A stretch of 64,000 bases of DNA from the NCBI GenBank assembly GCA_050179645.1, contig JBFXEX010000008.1, positions 1 through 64,000 on the forward strand. The letters run 5' to 3'. The position numbers and the translations under genes were made by a program. Under the pieces are notes generated by a model that was given only the letters and a program-made list of their open reading frames with translations, was not told where the DNA came from and did not search any database. This document shows, in pieces, positions 53,039 to 62,258 of this stretch. How positions within the stretch are numbered: position 1 is the first letter of the stretch; every line of letters starts with the position of its first letter. The stretch is from VAZQ01 sp050179645. GTDB taxonomy: Bacteria; Pseudomonadota; Alphaproteobacteria; Rhizobiales; Xanthobacteraceae.

Positions 53039-54145
53039 ATGGCCGGCATCACCATCCGCGGATTGTCGAAGAGCTTCGGCGCCGGCGAGACCGACGTCGC
53101 CGCGGTCGACGACGTCAGCCTCGACATCAAGGACAATTCGTTTGTCACGCTGCTCGGGCCCTCGGGCTGCGGCAAGACCACGACGCTGCGGCTGATCGCC
53201 GGCTACATCGTGCCCGACAAGGGCTCGATCGAGGTCGACGGCCGCGTGGTCTCGTCCGCCAAGGGCGTCGTGCCGCCGGAAGCCCGCGGCATGGGCATGG
53301 TGTTCCAGAACTACGCGGTGTGGCCGCACAAGACCGTGTACGAGAACGTCGTGTTCGGTCTCAAGCTGCGCAAGGTGCCGGGCACGGAAGCCAGGCGCCG
53401 GGTCGAGGAGACGCTGGGGCTGGTCAACCTCGGCGGGCTCGAAGGCCGGTATCCGAACGAGCTGTCCGGCGGCCAGCAGCAGCGCGTCGCGCTCGCCCGC
53501 TCTCTCGTGGTCGAACCATCAATCCTGTTGCTTGATGAGCCGCTGTCCAACCTCGATGCCAAGCTGCGCGAACGCATGCGGGTCGAACTGAAGGACCTGC
53601 AGCGCCGGACCCGTATCACCTTCGTGTACGTCACCCACGATCAGGCCGAGGCGCTGGCGCTCTCCGACATGGTCGCGGTGATGAACGCTGGCCACCTGCA
53701 ACAATATGGAACGCCATTCGAGGTCTATGCCCATCCGGAGAACCGCATGGTGGCGGACTTCATGGGGCTGGTGAACCTGGTGCCGGGGCGATTGCGCGCG
53801 TTGAAGAACGGCGGCGGCGGCACCATCGACGTCGCCGGCGATCTCGCGCTCGACGTCGCCAAGATCGACGGGCTGATCGCCGGCGAGAGCGTCGATATTG
53901 CGATCCGGCCGGAGAACATCCGTCTCGCCCCCGCCAATGGCGCGGCCGCCGGCGCGGCAACCATCACCAACCACGTTTTCCTCGGCAACATCAGCGAATA
54001 CTATGCGGCGCTGCCGTCCGGCCAGGTGCTGCGGGTGCAGACCCATCCGCTGCAACGGTTCGCCGTCGGCGACCGGGTGGCCGTGGAGATCGACGCGACG
54101 CAATGCAGCGTGTTCCGCCGGACTGGAGACGACTCGCAGATATAG
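53039..54145 (+). CDS. ABC importer ATP-binding protein
   Basis: 368 aa from ATG 53039 (GAGGGTGGAG just before it); a GTG at 53027 overlapping the permease stop is the alternative. Walker A is GPSGCGKTT, Q-loop VFQNYAVWPHKTV, signature LSGGQQQRVALARS and Walker B ILLLDEPLSNLD. The C-terminal 110 residues form the regulatory TOBE domain of the MalK/PotA type. It powers uptake through the upstream permease. Confidence 0.94.
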   Translation: MAGITIRGLSKSFGAGETDVAAVDDVSLDIKDNSFVTLLGPSGCGKTTTLRLIAGYIVPDKGSIEVDGRVVSSAKGVVPPEARGMGMVFQNYAVWPHKTVYENVVFGLKLRKVPGTEARRRVEETLGLVNLGGLEGRYPNELSGGQQQRVALARSLVVEPSILLLDEPLSNLDAKLRERMRVELKDLQRRTRITFVYVTHDQAEALALSDMVAVMNAGHLQQYGTPFEVYAHPENRMVADFMGLVNLVPGRLRALKNGGGGTIDVAGDLALDVAKIDGLIAGESVDIAIRPENIRLAPANGAAAGAATITNHVFLGNISEYYAALPSGQVLRVQTHPLQRFAVGDRVAVEIDATQCSVFRRTGDDSQI

Positions 54146-54152
54146 ACAACGC

Positions 54153-54273
54153 GTGTCCCGGACGCGGTGCAGCACGCAGTGATGCACCGCTGATCCGGGA
54201 CCGCAACAGACACCGCCCTCTTTCCCGGGTCTGCAGCGCAACACGAAGACGCGCTGCGCTGCGCCCGGGACAC
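54153..54273. repeat. Palindromic repeat, GTGTCCCGG family
   Basis: The left part GTGTCCCGG, the GTGCAGCAC/GTGATGCAC inner dyad and TGATCCGGGAC are matched, in the opposite orientation, by the element at 62259-62418. A second palindrome ends in GCCCGGGACAC. It sits between the ATPase and hydrolase genes, within the importer cluster. Confidence 0.72.
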
Positions 54274-54297
54274 AGTCACGAACTTCGGAGTGCAGGG

Positions 54298-55224
54298 ATG
54301 AACAAACCCGTTTCACCGGCCGCCGCCCTGAAGGGCGAGGAGCACTGGACCAACAAGGGCAGCGATGTCCGGCTGTTTCTGTGGAACAAATACGCCGATC
54401 CGGCGGGCCCCGCCGGCCGCATCCTGTTCGTGCACGGCTCGTCGATGGCCTCGACGCCGACGTTCGACCTGCAGGTGCCGGGCCGGCCGTCGCCGATGGA
54501 ATATTTCGCCGCGCGCGGCTACGACTGCTGGTGCGTCGACATGGAAGGCTACGGGCGTTCGACGAAAGATCGCGACCACAATTCGCCGATCGCGTACGGC
54601 GCCGACGATTGCCTGGCGGCCGCGCAGTACATCGAGAAGCTGCGAGGCAGGAAGCCGCTCCTGGTCTACGGCATCTCGTCGGGCGCGTTGCGCGCCGCGC
54701 TGTTTGCCCAACGCCATCCCGAACTGGTCGCACGGCTTGCGTGCGACGCCATGGTGTGGACTGGCGAAGGTTCGCCGACGCTCGCCGAGCGGGCAAAGAG
54801 ACTGCCGGAGTTCCGCGCCAAGCTGCGCCGGCCGATCGACCGCAAGTTCGTGCGCTCGATCTTCGAGCGCGATCATCCCGGCACGGCCGACGACAATGTG
54901 ATCGAGGCATTCGCCGACGCGATCCTCAAGCTGGACGACTCGATCCCGAACGGCACCTACGTGGATATGTGCTCGAACCTGCCGGTGTGCGATCCGGAAA
55001 GGATCAATGTGCCGACGCTGATCATGCGCGGCGAATACGACGGCATCGCCAGCATGACCGACCTGCTGAAGTTCTTCGAGAAGCTGCCGAGTCCGGACAA
55101 GCAGTTCAGCGTCATGCCGGGCATCGCGCACGCCTCGTTCCACCAGAAGAATTACGAGATCTGCTACCACATCCTGGAGGGCTTCTTCTCGCAACCGGCG
55201 CCGATCTACCGCACCGGGCACTAA
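54298..55224 (+). CDS. Alpha/beta hydrolase inside the ABC importer gene set
   Basis: 308 aa from ATG 54298 (upstream GGAG). It has the alpha/beta hydrolase landmarks: ILFVHGSSM oxyanion loop (residues 42-50), nucleophile elbow GISSG with Ser127, an acid in MRGEYDG and a late His in GIAHASF. It has no signal peptide, so it acts in the cytoplasm. Its position between the importer ATPase and solute-binding protein suggests it hydrolyses the ester or lactone taken up. The elements between the genes are repeats, so the coupling is loose. Confidence 0.88.
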   Translation: MNKPVSPAAALKGEEHWTNKGSDVRLFLWNKYADPAGPAGRILFVHGSSMASTPTFDLQVPGRPSPMEYFAARGYDCWCVDMEGYGRSTKDRDHNSPIAYGADDCLAAAQYIEKLRGRKPLLVYGISSGALRAALFAQRHPELVARLACDAMVWTGEGSPTLAERAKRLPEFRAKLRRPIDRKFVRSIFERDHPGTADDNVIEAFADAILKLDDSIPNGTYVDMCSNLPVCDPERINVPTLIMRGEYDGIASMTDLLKFFEKLPSPDKQFSVMPGIAHASFHQKNYEICYHILEGFFSQPAPIYRTGH

Positions 55225-55234
55225 GCCGCTTTCT

Positions 55235-55369
55235 CGTCATTCCGGGGCGCGCCGAAAGGCGCGAGCCCGGAATCCACGCCTTGCCGCAATGACGCACCAC
55301 CGTTGAACCGCGACTGCTTCGTCGCTATGGATTCCGGGTTCGCGAGTTGCGCTCGCGACCCGGAATGAC
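55235..55369. repeat. Palindromic repeat, CATTCCGGG family
   Basis: CGTCATTCCGGGGCGC ... GCCCGGAATCC and a second half ATTCCGGGTTCGCGAG...CGCGACCCGGAATGAC. It is the same family as 51070-51169 and separates the hydrolase from the solute-binding protein gene. Confidence 0.78.
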
Positions 55370-55418
55370 CGGCGAAAATAACGCTGGCATGTGAATCAGG
55401 GAACAAGGAAACGCCGAT

Positions 55419-56426
55419 ATGAAACTCTCCGCCCCGCTTTGCGCGCTCGCGCTGTTCGCGCTCTTGACCCCGGCCCACGCCCAGGACGCCGTCGATCCCG
55501 CCAAGGCGAAAGCCGAGGGCAAGGTGATCTGGTACACCTCGACGCCGATCGGCCAGGGCCAGAAGATCGTCGACGCCTTCCAGAAAGAGACCGGCATCAA
55601 GGTCGAAATGTTCCGGTCGGGCGGATCGGCGATCCTGCGCCGCTTCCAGCAGGAGATGGACGCCGGCCGGGTCGCGGTCGACGTGCTCACCCATTCGGAG
55701 CCGGCCGCCGCCAATGCGCTCGGCAAGAAGGGATTCTTCGTCGCCTTCAAGCCGAAGAATTTCGACAAGGTGCCGGACGCCGCCAAGGACCCGAACGGCT
55801 TGTTCGTCGGCCAGCGGCTCAACATGATGACCCACTACCTGCGCAGCGACAAAGTCGCCGCCGCCGACGAGCCGAAGACCTGGGACGACCTGCTCAGTCC
55901 GAAATACAAGGGCATGCTGGTGATGACCGACCCGTCCTACACCTCGCTGCAGGTGTCGGTCGTCGGCATGATGTCGAAGGCGCGCGGCTGGAGCTTCTAC
56001 GAGAAGCTGCGCGGCAACGACGTCATGATCGTGCAGGGCAACCAGCAGGTCGCCGACGCGCTCAAGCGCGGCGAGCGGCTGATCGCGGTTGGCGCGCTCG
56101 ATTCCTACGCTGCCGACCTGAAGAAGGGCGGGCATCCGATCAAGACGCTCTATCCGTCGGACGGACTGTTCGTCATTCCCTCGCCTACTTCGGTGGTGAA
56201 GGGCTCGCCCAATCCCAATGCCGCCAAGCTGTTCGCGGAGTTCATGATCGGCGACACCGCGCAAAAGATCTTTCCCGCCGATGGCGGCTATTCGTCCCGC
56301 ATCGACATCGCGCCGCCGGCGGGCTCGCCCGACCTCGGCAGCCTGAAGATTCTCGCGGTCGACAACGACTTCATCGAAAAGGAAGCCCCCCGCATCAAGA
56401 AGCGGTTCAACGAGATCTTCCAGTAG
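55419..56426 (+). CDS. ABC importer solute-binding protein (family 1, FbpA-like)
   Basis: 335 aa with a signal peptide (cut after AHA, before QDAVD). The mature part, KVIWYTSTPIGQGQKIVDAFQKE, SGGSAILRRFQQE, TWDDLLSPKYKGMLVMTD and the end DNDFIEKEAPRIKKRFNEIF, fits family 1 extracellular binding proteins such as those for iron(III) and organic ligands. The usual iron-binding tyrosine pair of FbpA near the C-terminus is not obvious, and with a hydrolase gene in the set an organic ligand is more likely. It belongs with the permease and ATPase genes upstream. Confidence 0.9.
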   Translation: MKLSAPLCALALFALLTPAHAQDAVDPAKAKAEGKVIWYTSTPIGQGQKIVDAFQKETGIKVEMFRSGGSAILRRFQQEMDAGRVAVDVLTHSEPAAANALGKKGFFVAFKPKNFDKVPDAAKDPNGLFVGQRLNMMTHYLRSDKVAAADEPKTWDDLLSPKYKGMLVMTDPSYTSLQVSVVGMMSKARGWSFYEKLRGNDVMIVQGNQQVADALKRGERLIAVGALDSYAADLKKGGHPIKTLYPSDGLFVIPSPTSVVKGSPNPNAAKLFAEFMIGDTAQKIFPADGGYSSRIDIAPPAGSPDLGSLKILAVDNDFIEKEAPRIKKRFNEIFQ

Positions 56427-56493
56427 GGCTTGTCGTTGTTGAACTGGATCAGCCAGCCAAACCGTATCGAAGCAGTCCTGGAAGGATACAATA

Positions 56494-57471
56494 ATGCTTC
56501 CCCACCGCCGCCGGTTTCTGCATTTGGCCGCGAGTGCCGCCGTGCTTCCCACCTTGTCGGGAATCGCCAGCGCGCAGAATTACCCTGCGAGGACCGTTCG
56601 GCTCGTCGTGCCCGTCCCGGCAGGAGGCCCCATCGACGTCTTGGCGCGCTTGTACGGCCAGAAGCTTGCGGAGCGTTGGAACCAACCGGTGGTGGTTGAG
56701 AACCGCGCGGGCGCGACCGGAACCATCGGCACTGAGGTTGTGGTCAGGGCACCGCCGGACGGTTACACGCTGCTTTTTACCGTCGATCTGCCAATCACGA
56801 TGGCGCCCGCGCTGCTCAAGCCGCGCTACGATGCCGAGCGCGACCTGATTCCGATCGCTTCCGTCGCGACAGTTGAAAACATGCTGGTGGTGAACGCTTC
56901 GACCGGCATTCGTTCACTCGCTGATCTTGTTGCCGCCGCAAAGGCCAAGCCCGGCGCACTCACGTTTTCCTCGGCGGGCATCGCATCGCCGGCTCATCTC
57001 TGTGGCGAAATGCTCAAGCAACAAGCCGGCATTGAGATGACGCACGTTCCCTTCCAGGGTGCCCCACCCGCTCTCAACGCCGTCTTGTCCGGCGCCGTGA
57101 CCATGTTTTGCGGTCCGATCCCGTTGGAAATGGGTCATGTCAAATCGGGTAAACTCAACGCACTCGGCGTCACCGGAGCAACTCCGTCGCGGTTGGCTCC
57201 GGAGCTTTCCACGATCGCCTCTTCCTATCCTGGTTTTGTGATTTCAAATTGGTTCGCGCTATTCGCTCCCGCCGGAACGCCCTCCGAGGTGACGAAATTT
57301 CTGCAGAGCGAACTCAACGCAGTCTATGGCGATGCCAAACTGCAGGAGAAGCTAACGGTATTGGGTATGGATCCGGTGTGGCGATCTCCGGCCGAGCTGG
57401 CTCAGGCGATCAAGAACGACACCACCAAGTGGATGAAGTTCATCCAGGCGACAAGCATCAAAGCGAACTAG
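56494..57471 (+). CDS. Bug-type solute-binding protein with Tat-like signal
   Basis: 325 aa, ATG 56494 with GGAAGGA nearby. The signal has RRRFLHLAASAAVLPTLSG, a twin-arginine style with cut after ASA, before QNYPART. The mature part follows the Bug pattern (VVVENRAGATGTIGTEVVVR, LTFSSAGIASPAHLCGEML). Base composition and codon use are less GC-biased than in the surrounding genes (many TTG, GCT, ATT, TTT), so it may have been gained recently. It follows the ABC set by 67 bases but belongs to a different transporter class. Confidence 0.9.
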   Translation: MLPHRRRFLHLAASAAVLPTLSGIASAQNYPARTVRLVVPVPAGGPIDVLARLYGQKLAERWNQPVVVENRAGATGTIGTEVVVRAPPDGYTLLFTVDLPITMAPALLKPRYDAERDLIPIASVATVENMLVVNASTGIRSLADLVAAAKAKPGALTFSSAGIASPAHLCGEMLKQQAGIEMTHVPFQGAPPALNAVLSGAVTMFCGPIPLEMGHVKSGKLNALGVTGATPSRLAPELSTIASSYPGFVISNWFALFAPAGTPSEVTKFLQSELNAVYGDAKLQEKLTVLGMDPVWRSPAELAQAIKNDTTKWMKFIQATSIKAN

Positions 57472-57514
57472 GCGGACTCATCCCCGTGCGCCACGTCTGC
57501 CACGTTGCCACCGG

Positions 57515-58876
57515 CTAAACCGCGACCTTCTGCAGAAAGCCTTCAACCTCCGCGCGCAGTTCGGCGGCGGCGGCCTCGACCGCCTCCGATGCCGCCAGCA
57601 CGATCTCGGCCGATCCGCGGGTTTCGGTCGCGGCTCCGGCAACCTCGCCGAGTACGGCGACGATCTCCTTGGTACCGAGCGCCGCACTGGCGACATTCTG
57701 CGAAATCTCGCCGGTCGCGGCACTCTGCTGCTGCACCGACGCCGCGACCGCCGACGCATGGGCGTTGATCTCCTGCATGCGGTCGGCGATGCGGCGGATG
57801 GCCGTGACGGCGGCGCCAGTCGAGGCCTGCACGGCGGCGATCTGGCTCGAGATTTCTTCGGTCGCACGCGCGGTCTGTACCGCCAGTGACTTCACTTCCG
57901 CGGCCACCACGGCGAAGCCGCGGCCGGCCTCGCCGGCGCGCGCCGCCTCGATGGTGGCGTTGAGCGCGAGCAGGTTGGTCTGTCCGGCGACGTCCTGGAT
58001 GAGCTTGACCACGTCGCCGATCTTTTGCGCGGTCTGGGCCAGTGAACCGATTTGATCGTTGGTGCCGCGCGCTTCGCCGGCTGCGACGCCGACCAGATGG
58101 CTGGTCCGGTCAAGCTGCCGGCTGATTTCGTCGATTGACGCCGAGAGCTCGTTGGCCGCCGATGCCGCGATCTCGACATTGGCGGATGCTTCGTTCGACG
58201 TATTGACCGCGCCCTCGGCGCGCTGCGAGGTCTGGCGCGACGCCGAAAACAGCGTGGAGGCGGTCACCCGCATCGAGCCGGCGTGATTGTCGAATGTGCT
58301 GAGCATCGCCTCGATGCGCTGCCGGAACGCCGCAATCGCCGTATCGATCATGACGCGTCTTTGTTCGTGCGCGATCAGACGTTCACGCTCCTGATCCTGG
58401 CGGCGGCGCTCGGTGACATCCTGGTGGGTCGCCACCCACCCGCCGTCGGTCATCAGCCGGCTCGATACCGAGATCTCCCGGCCGTCGGGCAATTTCCGGA
58501 TGTCGACCATCGCCTTCTTGTCGCGCATCCGTTGCAGTGTATCGGCGACGTAGCGTTCCGGGTCTCCCCCGAACGTCCCGGTGCGCTTGCGATGCGCGAG
58601 CAGGTCGCGCAGCGGAACCCCGGGCCTCGTCAGCACGGGATCGAGTCCGTAGATCTCGATGTAGCGGTCGTTGCACAGCACCAGCCGCGCCCCGCCGTCG
58701 AACATGCAGAGGCCTTCCGACATGTTGTTGAGGGCGGCGTTGAGGCGCGCGCGTCGGGTGCGGACCCGCCGGGAAAAGGCCACGACGGCGAGGCCGCAAA
58801 CGACAGCACCGAAGACCACAATGACAAGCGTCAGCCAATAAAGGTCTAACGGAAATCCGGCGAGACCGTCCAGCAT
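57515..58876 (-). CDS. Methyl-accepting chemotaxis protein with PAS domain, one membrane helix
   Basis: 453 aa from the ATG at 58876. One hydrophobic segment (about residues 13-33, WLTLVIVVFGAVVCGLAVVAF) anchors it, with almost no periplasmic part. Residues about 45-150 are a PAS domain (LNNMSEGLCMFDGGARLVLCNDRY ... GGWVATHQDVTERR), then a linker and the MCP signalling helix hairpin with its tip GEAGRGFAVVAAEVKSLA at the centre. It thus senses something inside the cell, perhaps redox or a bound ligand, and signals to CheA. No che genes are nearby. Confidence 0.92.
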   Translation of the reverse strand: MLDGLAGFPLDLYWLTLVIVVFGAVVCGLAVVAFSRRVRTRRARLNAALNNMSEGLCMFDGGARLVLCNDRYIEIYGLDPVLTRPGVPLRDLLAHRKRTGTFGGDPERYVADTLQRMRDKKAMVDIRKLPDGREISVSSRLMTDGGWVATHQDVTERRRQDQERERLIAHEQRRVMIDTAIAAFRQRIEAMLSTFDNHAGSMRVTASTLFSASRQTSQRAEGAVNTSNEASANVEIAASAANELSASIDEISRQLDRTSHLVGVAAGEARGTNDQIGSLAQTAQKIGDVVKLIQDVAGQTNLLALNATIEAARAGEAGRGFAVVAAEVKSLAVQTARATEEISSQIAAVQASTGAAVTAIRRIADRMQEINAHASAVAASVQQQSAATGEISQNVASAALGTKEIVAVLGEVAGAATETRGSAEIVLAASEAVEAAAAELRAEVEGFLQKVAV

Positions 58877-59075
58877 GTCGCGAAAGGCCCGATCAGGTTG
58901 AGCGCGGGAGAGTAGCCACAACCAGTTGTTTTAGAGTTAATCCAGCGAGCCCGGAGCGGTCGCCCGGATGGCCAGATTTATGCTTCTGGATGAGTGACTT
59001 ACTTCCACGGAATGCGTGCCTTGACAGAGCGCGGCAGGGAGCGCGACACGGGAGCGAGCCGGGGGATCGACACCG

Positions 59076-61466
59076 ATGCACCGCCTGCCCGCCTGCCGCT
59101 TCCTTCGGATGGCCGCCGCCGTTCTGCTCACGGCGTTTGTCCTGCTCGTGCCGGCCGCCGCCGAACCGGGGTCCGATAGCGACCCGGCCGGGTTCGAAGC
59201 CCTCCGGCTGTTGCTCGAGCGCGTGGAGGTGACACTCAAGCGCGAGGGGCTGAGCGCCCAGACGCTCTACGACCTCGGGCGGACACTCAGCCCGGCACGG
59301 GACGAATTGCATGGTCGGATCGCCAATCTCGAGCCGAAATTCGCCCAGATCGAGGAGCGCCTGAAGAAGCTCGGGCCGCCTCCCGCCAAGGACGCGCCGC
59401 CCGAGAACCCGGCACTTGCCGAAGAACGGGCGCGCCTCAATCAGGAACTGAGCGAAATCGAAGCGCCTCTCAAGCAGGCGCGCTCGCTGGCCGCGCGGGC
59501 CGATCAGATTTCCGAGCAGATCACCGAGAAGCGCCGCGACGCCTATGCGCGGCAACTTTTCGAACAAAGTCCGAGCGTGCTGTCGCCCTCGCTTTGGCTC
59601 GACTCCGCACATGCGCTCCGCGGCGAGACCGGCGACCTCGTGTACGAGCTGCGTGCATGGGCGGACGTACTGCGCGCGCCGGAGAACCTGTCGCGTACCG
59701 GCGTTGCCGCGCTGGCGTCGCTGGCGATCTGCGTCGCGGTCTTGCTGCTGCGCCGCTGGCTGCGGCGGCACGGCGCCGGCGCTCCCGGCACGCCGACCCG
59801 CTTCGGCAAGGCGGTTGCCGCACTCGGCGTGATCCTGCGGATCATGCTGGTGGCACCGCTCATGACCGTAGCGATCATCGCGGTTCTGGAAACTCTCCAG
59901 CTGTTGCCTCACCACTTGATCGAGCTGGCCCATGGACTTGCGGCCGCAGTCGCCATCGCGTCCGGTGGCCGCGCCGTCGCCACCGGCGTGCTGGCGCCCG
60001 AAGCCCCGGAGCGCCGGCTGATCGCGCTCGACGATGCGACCGTCGGGGTGCTGATGCGTGCGCTGGTCTGGAGTGCGCGCGCGATGGGGCTCCTGGTGCT
60101 GTCGTTAGTCGTTCATAAGATGCTGACGGCGCCGCCGGTGCTGCTGATCACCACCAACATGGCGTTCGCACTGGTGGTGTGCGGACTGCTGGCGCAGCTG
60201 CTATGGGCTTCGTATCGCCCGCGCGCGCAGGTCGACACCGAGACGCTGCCGCGGGCGCTGTGGATCCGCGCCATCGGCTGGCTCGCGCTGACCGTGATGG
60301 TGGTGGCATTGCTGACCGGCTATTCGGGCTTTGCGACGTTCATCGCCGAGCGGATGCTGTCGACGCTTGCCGTGCTCGGCATGCTGTTTCTGCTGCTGAT
60401 TCTCACCCACACCCTGTTCATCGAACGGCTGGGGGCCGGTACCGCGCGCGGCCGCGCAATTGCGGCGAATTTCGGCGTCAGCCCGCGGCGGCTTGGGCTG
60501 ATCGCCAGCCTCGTCTCGGGCGGCATCTGCCTGTTCCTGATTCTCGGCGCGCTGATCCTGATCGTCGGCCCCTGGGAGGTGAGTGCCGGCGATTTCCTCG
60601 ACACCCTCAAGGGCTTCGCGTTCGGCTTTCGGATCGGCGAGGTCACCATCTCGTTCGGCGCCATCCTGGCTGCGGCGTTCTGGCTGCTGCTGGCGCTCCT
60701 CATCACCAAGGCGCTGCAGAAATGGCTCGAACGCTACTTGCTGCCGCGCACCGAGATGGAGCCGAGTCTGCAGCAGTCGATCGGCGCGATTGCCGGATAT
60801 ATCGGTGTGATCGTCGCGATCGTGTTGGCGCTGACGCAGCTCGGAATCGATCTGCAGAAGGTGGCGCTGATCGCCGGCGCGCTGTCGGTCGGCATCGGCT
60901 TCGGCCTGCAGTCGATCGTCTCGAACTTCGTCTCCGGCCTGATCCTGCTCGCCGAACGGCCGATCCGGATCGGCGATCTCGTCGTCGTCAAGGGCGAGGA
61001 AGGTTACGTCAGGCGCATACGCGTGCGGGCGACCGAGATCGAGACGTTCGACCGCGCCAGTGTCATCATCCCAAATGCGGAGTTCATCACCGGCGCGGTA
61101 AAGAACTGGACGCACGCCAACACCACCGGCCGAATCATCCTCAAGGTCAAGCTGCCGTACAGCAACAATCCGGAACTCGTTTGCGAGACGCTACTGGCGA
61201 GCGCGAACGAACACCCGCGCGTCCTCAAGCAACCACCGCCGCGCGCGTTGCTGCTCGGCTTCGGCGACACCTCACTAGAGTTCGAACTGCGCGCCTTCAT
61301 CGGACATGTCGACGATGGGCTCGTCACCCGAAGCGATCTGCACCTCGACATCCTGCGCCGCTTCCGCGCAGCCGGGATCGCGATGACCCCGCCGCCGCCA
61401 CCGCCGCCCGTCATTTTCACCCGCCCGGCGCCCGACCCGGATGAGGAAGGCCCCCAAAAGAGGTGA
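59076..61466 (+). CDS. Mechanosensitive channel (MscS family) with DUF3772 domain
   Basis: 796 aa with a signal peptide (cut after AAAEP). Residues about 30-160 are a helical, partly coiled-coil periplasmic DUF3772-type domain (ALAEERARLNQELSEIEAPLKQARSL). About ten to eleven transmembrane helices follow, the last being the glycine/alanine-rich pore helix (LIAGALSVGIGFGLQSIVSNFVSG, around residue 600) and the beta domain (RPIRIGDLVVVKGEEGYVRRI). The protein opens on membrane tension to save cells from hypoosmotic shock. A Pro-rich end (PPPPPPPV) closes it. Confidence 0.94.
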   Translation: MHRLPACRFLRMAAAVLLTAFVLLVPAAAEPGSDSDPAGFEALRLLLERVEVTLKREGLSAQTLYDLGRTLSPARDELHGRIANLEPKFAQIEERLKKLGPPPAKDAPPENPALAEERARLNQELSEIEAPLKQARSLAARADQISEQITEKRRDAYARQLFEQSPSVLSPSLWLDSAHALRGETGDLVYELRAWADVLRAPENLSRTGVAALASLAICVAVLLLRRWLRRHGAGAPGTPTRFGKAVAALGVILRIMLVAPLMTVAIIAVLETLQLLPHHLIELAHGLAAAVAIASGGRAVATGVLAPEAPERRLIALDDATVGVLMRALVWSARAMGLLVLSLVVHKMLTAPPVLLITTNMAFALVVCGLLAQLLWASYRPRAQVDTETLPRALWIRAIGWLALTVMVVALLTGYSGFATFIAERMLSTLAVLGMLFLLLILTHTLFIERLGAGTARGRAIAANFGVSPRRLGLIASLVSGGICLFLILGALILIVGPWEVSAGDFLDTLKGFAFGFRIGEVTISFGAILAAAFWLLLALLITKALQKWLERYLLPRTEMEPSLQQSIGAIAGYIGVIVAIVLALTQLGIDLQKVALIAGALSVGIGFGLQSIVSNFVSGLILLAERPIRIGDLVVVKGEEGYVRRIRVRATEIETFDRASVIIPNAEFITGAVKNWTHANTTGRIILKVKLPYSNNPELVCETLLASANEHPRVLKQPPPRALLLGFGDTSLEFELRAFIGHVDDGLVTRSDLHLDILRRFRAAGIAMTPPPPPPPVIFTRPAPDPDEEGPQKR

Positions 61467-61647
61467 ATCACCGATTGTGCAGCAATGCGCTCTCCCCGCG
61501 TGCGCGGGAGGGGACGGGAAAACCGCGGCAGCCCAGCCTAAGGCCTTTTACTGGCATCCAAAATCTATGGCAGTTGATCCCCGAGGCCCTCCATGCTTCT
61601 GCCATCCTGGCGTGGCACCGAGGCGGCATTCCGAGGAGAAGGGGGCG

Positions 61648-62175
61648 ATGGGGAGGTTTTTGCTTTTGCGTTTGAGCGGACTGGCGGCCGTGGCGCTGCT
61701 CGGCGCCTGCGCGGCCGATCGCGACCCGGTGATGAGCGATCCGAGCTTCTACCAAAAGCTGACGACGGTCGACGCCAAGGTCGACGCCGGGATGGCGGCG
61801 TCGATGATTTCGGGCTATCGCGCCAACAATGGCCTCACCGCCGTCACGATCGATCCGACGCTGATGCAGATGGCCGAGGAGCAGGCCCGCGCCATGGCGG
61901 CGCGCGACAAGCTTGACCACAGCGTCTCGCGGGAGTTCAACGACCGGCTTCGCGCCAAAGGCTACAATGCCAGCGCGGCGGCCGAAAACATCTCGGCCGG
62001 CTACCATACGCTGGCTGAAGCCTTCTCGGGCTGGCGAGACTCTCCGCCTCACCGCAAGAACATGCTGCTCAACGGCGCGACCAAGATGGGCATCGCAGCC
62101 GTGCAAGCGCCGAAGTCCAAGTTCAAGGTTTACTGGGCGCTGATCATCGCGGCGCCCGGCGGCCGCCGCGGCTAA
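61648..62175 (+). CDS. CAP-domain (SCP/PR-1-like) lipoprotein
   Basis: 175 aa from ATG 61648; an upstream in-frame ATG is not preceded by a useful site. The lipobox LLGAC (Cys21) marks it as a lipoprotein. The CAP fold is visible: GYRANNGLTAVTIDPTLMQMAEEQARAMAARDKLDHS, then AENISAGYHTLAEAFSGWRDSPPHRKNML, and FKVYWALIIA at the end. His and Glu residues of the CAP cleft are present. Bacterial CAP proteins have been proposed as secreted peptidase- or lipid-binding proteins. It runs towards clpB on the other strand. Confidence 0.92.
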   Translation: MGRFLLLRLSGLAAVALLGACAADRDPVMSDPSFYQKLTTVDAKVDAGMAASMISGYRANNGLTAVTIDPTLMQMAEEQARAMAARDKLDHSVSREFNDRLRAKGYNASAAAENISAGYHTLAEAFSGWRDSPPHRKNMLLNGATKMGIAAVQAPKSKFKVYWALIIAAPGGRRG

Positions 62176-62258
62176 ACAGACCTCCCGCAACGAATTTGAT
62201 TGGCGGGGACCGCGGTCTTGCGGCCGTCGTTCGTTTGTTTGGGGGCTCGGTGCTCTGC

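Noticed and set aside
51288..56426. Iron(III)-specific transporter annotation
   Set aside because: The fold families fit, but no clear iron-binding tyrosine pair was found in the binding protein and a hydrolase is part of the cluster, so the ligand is left open.
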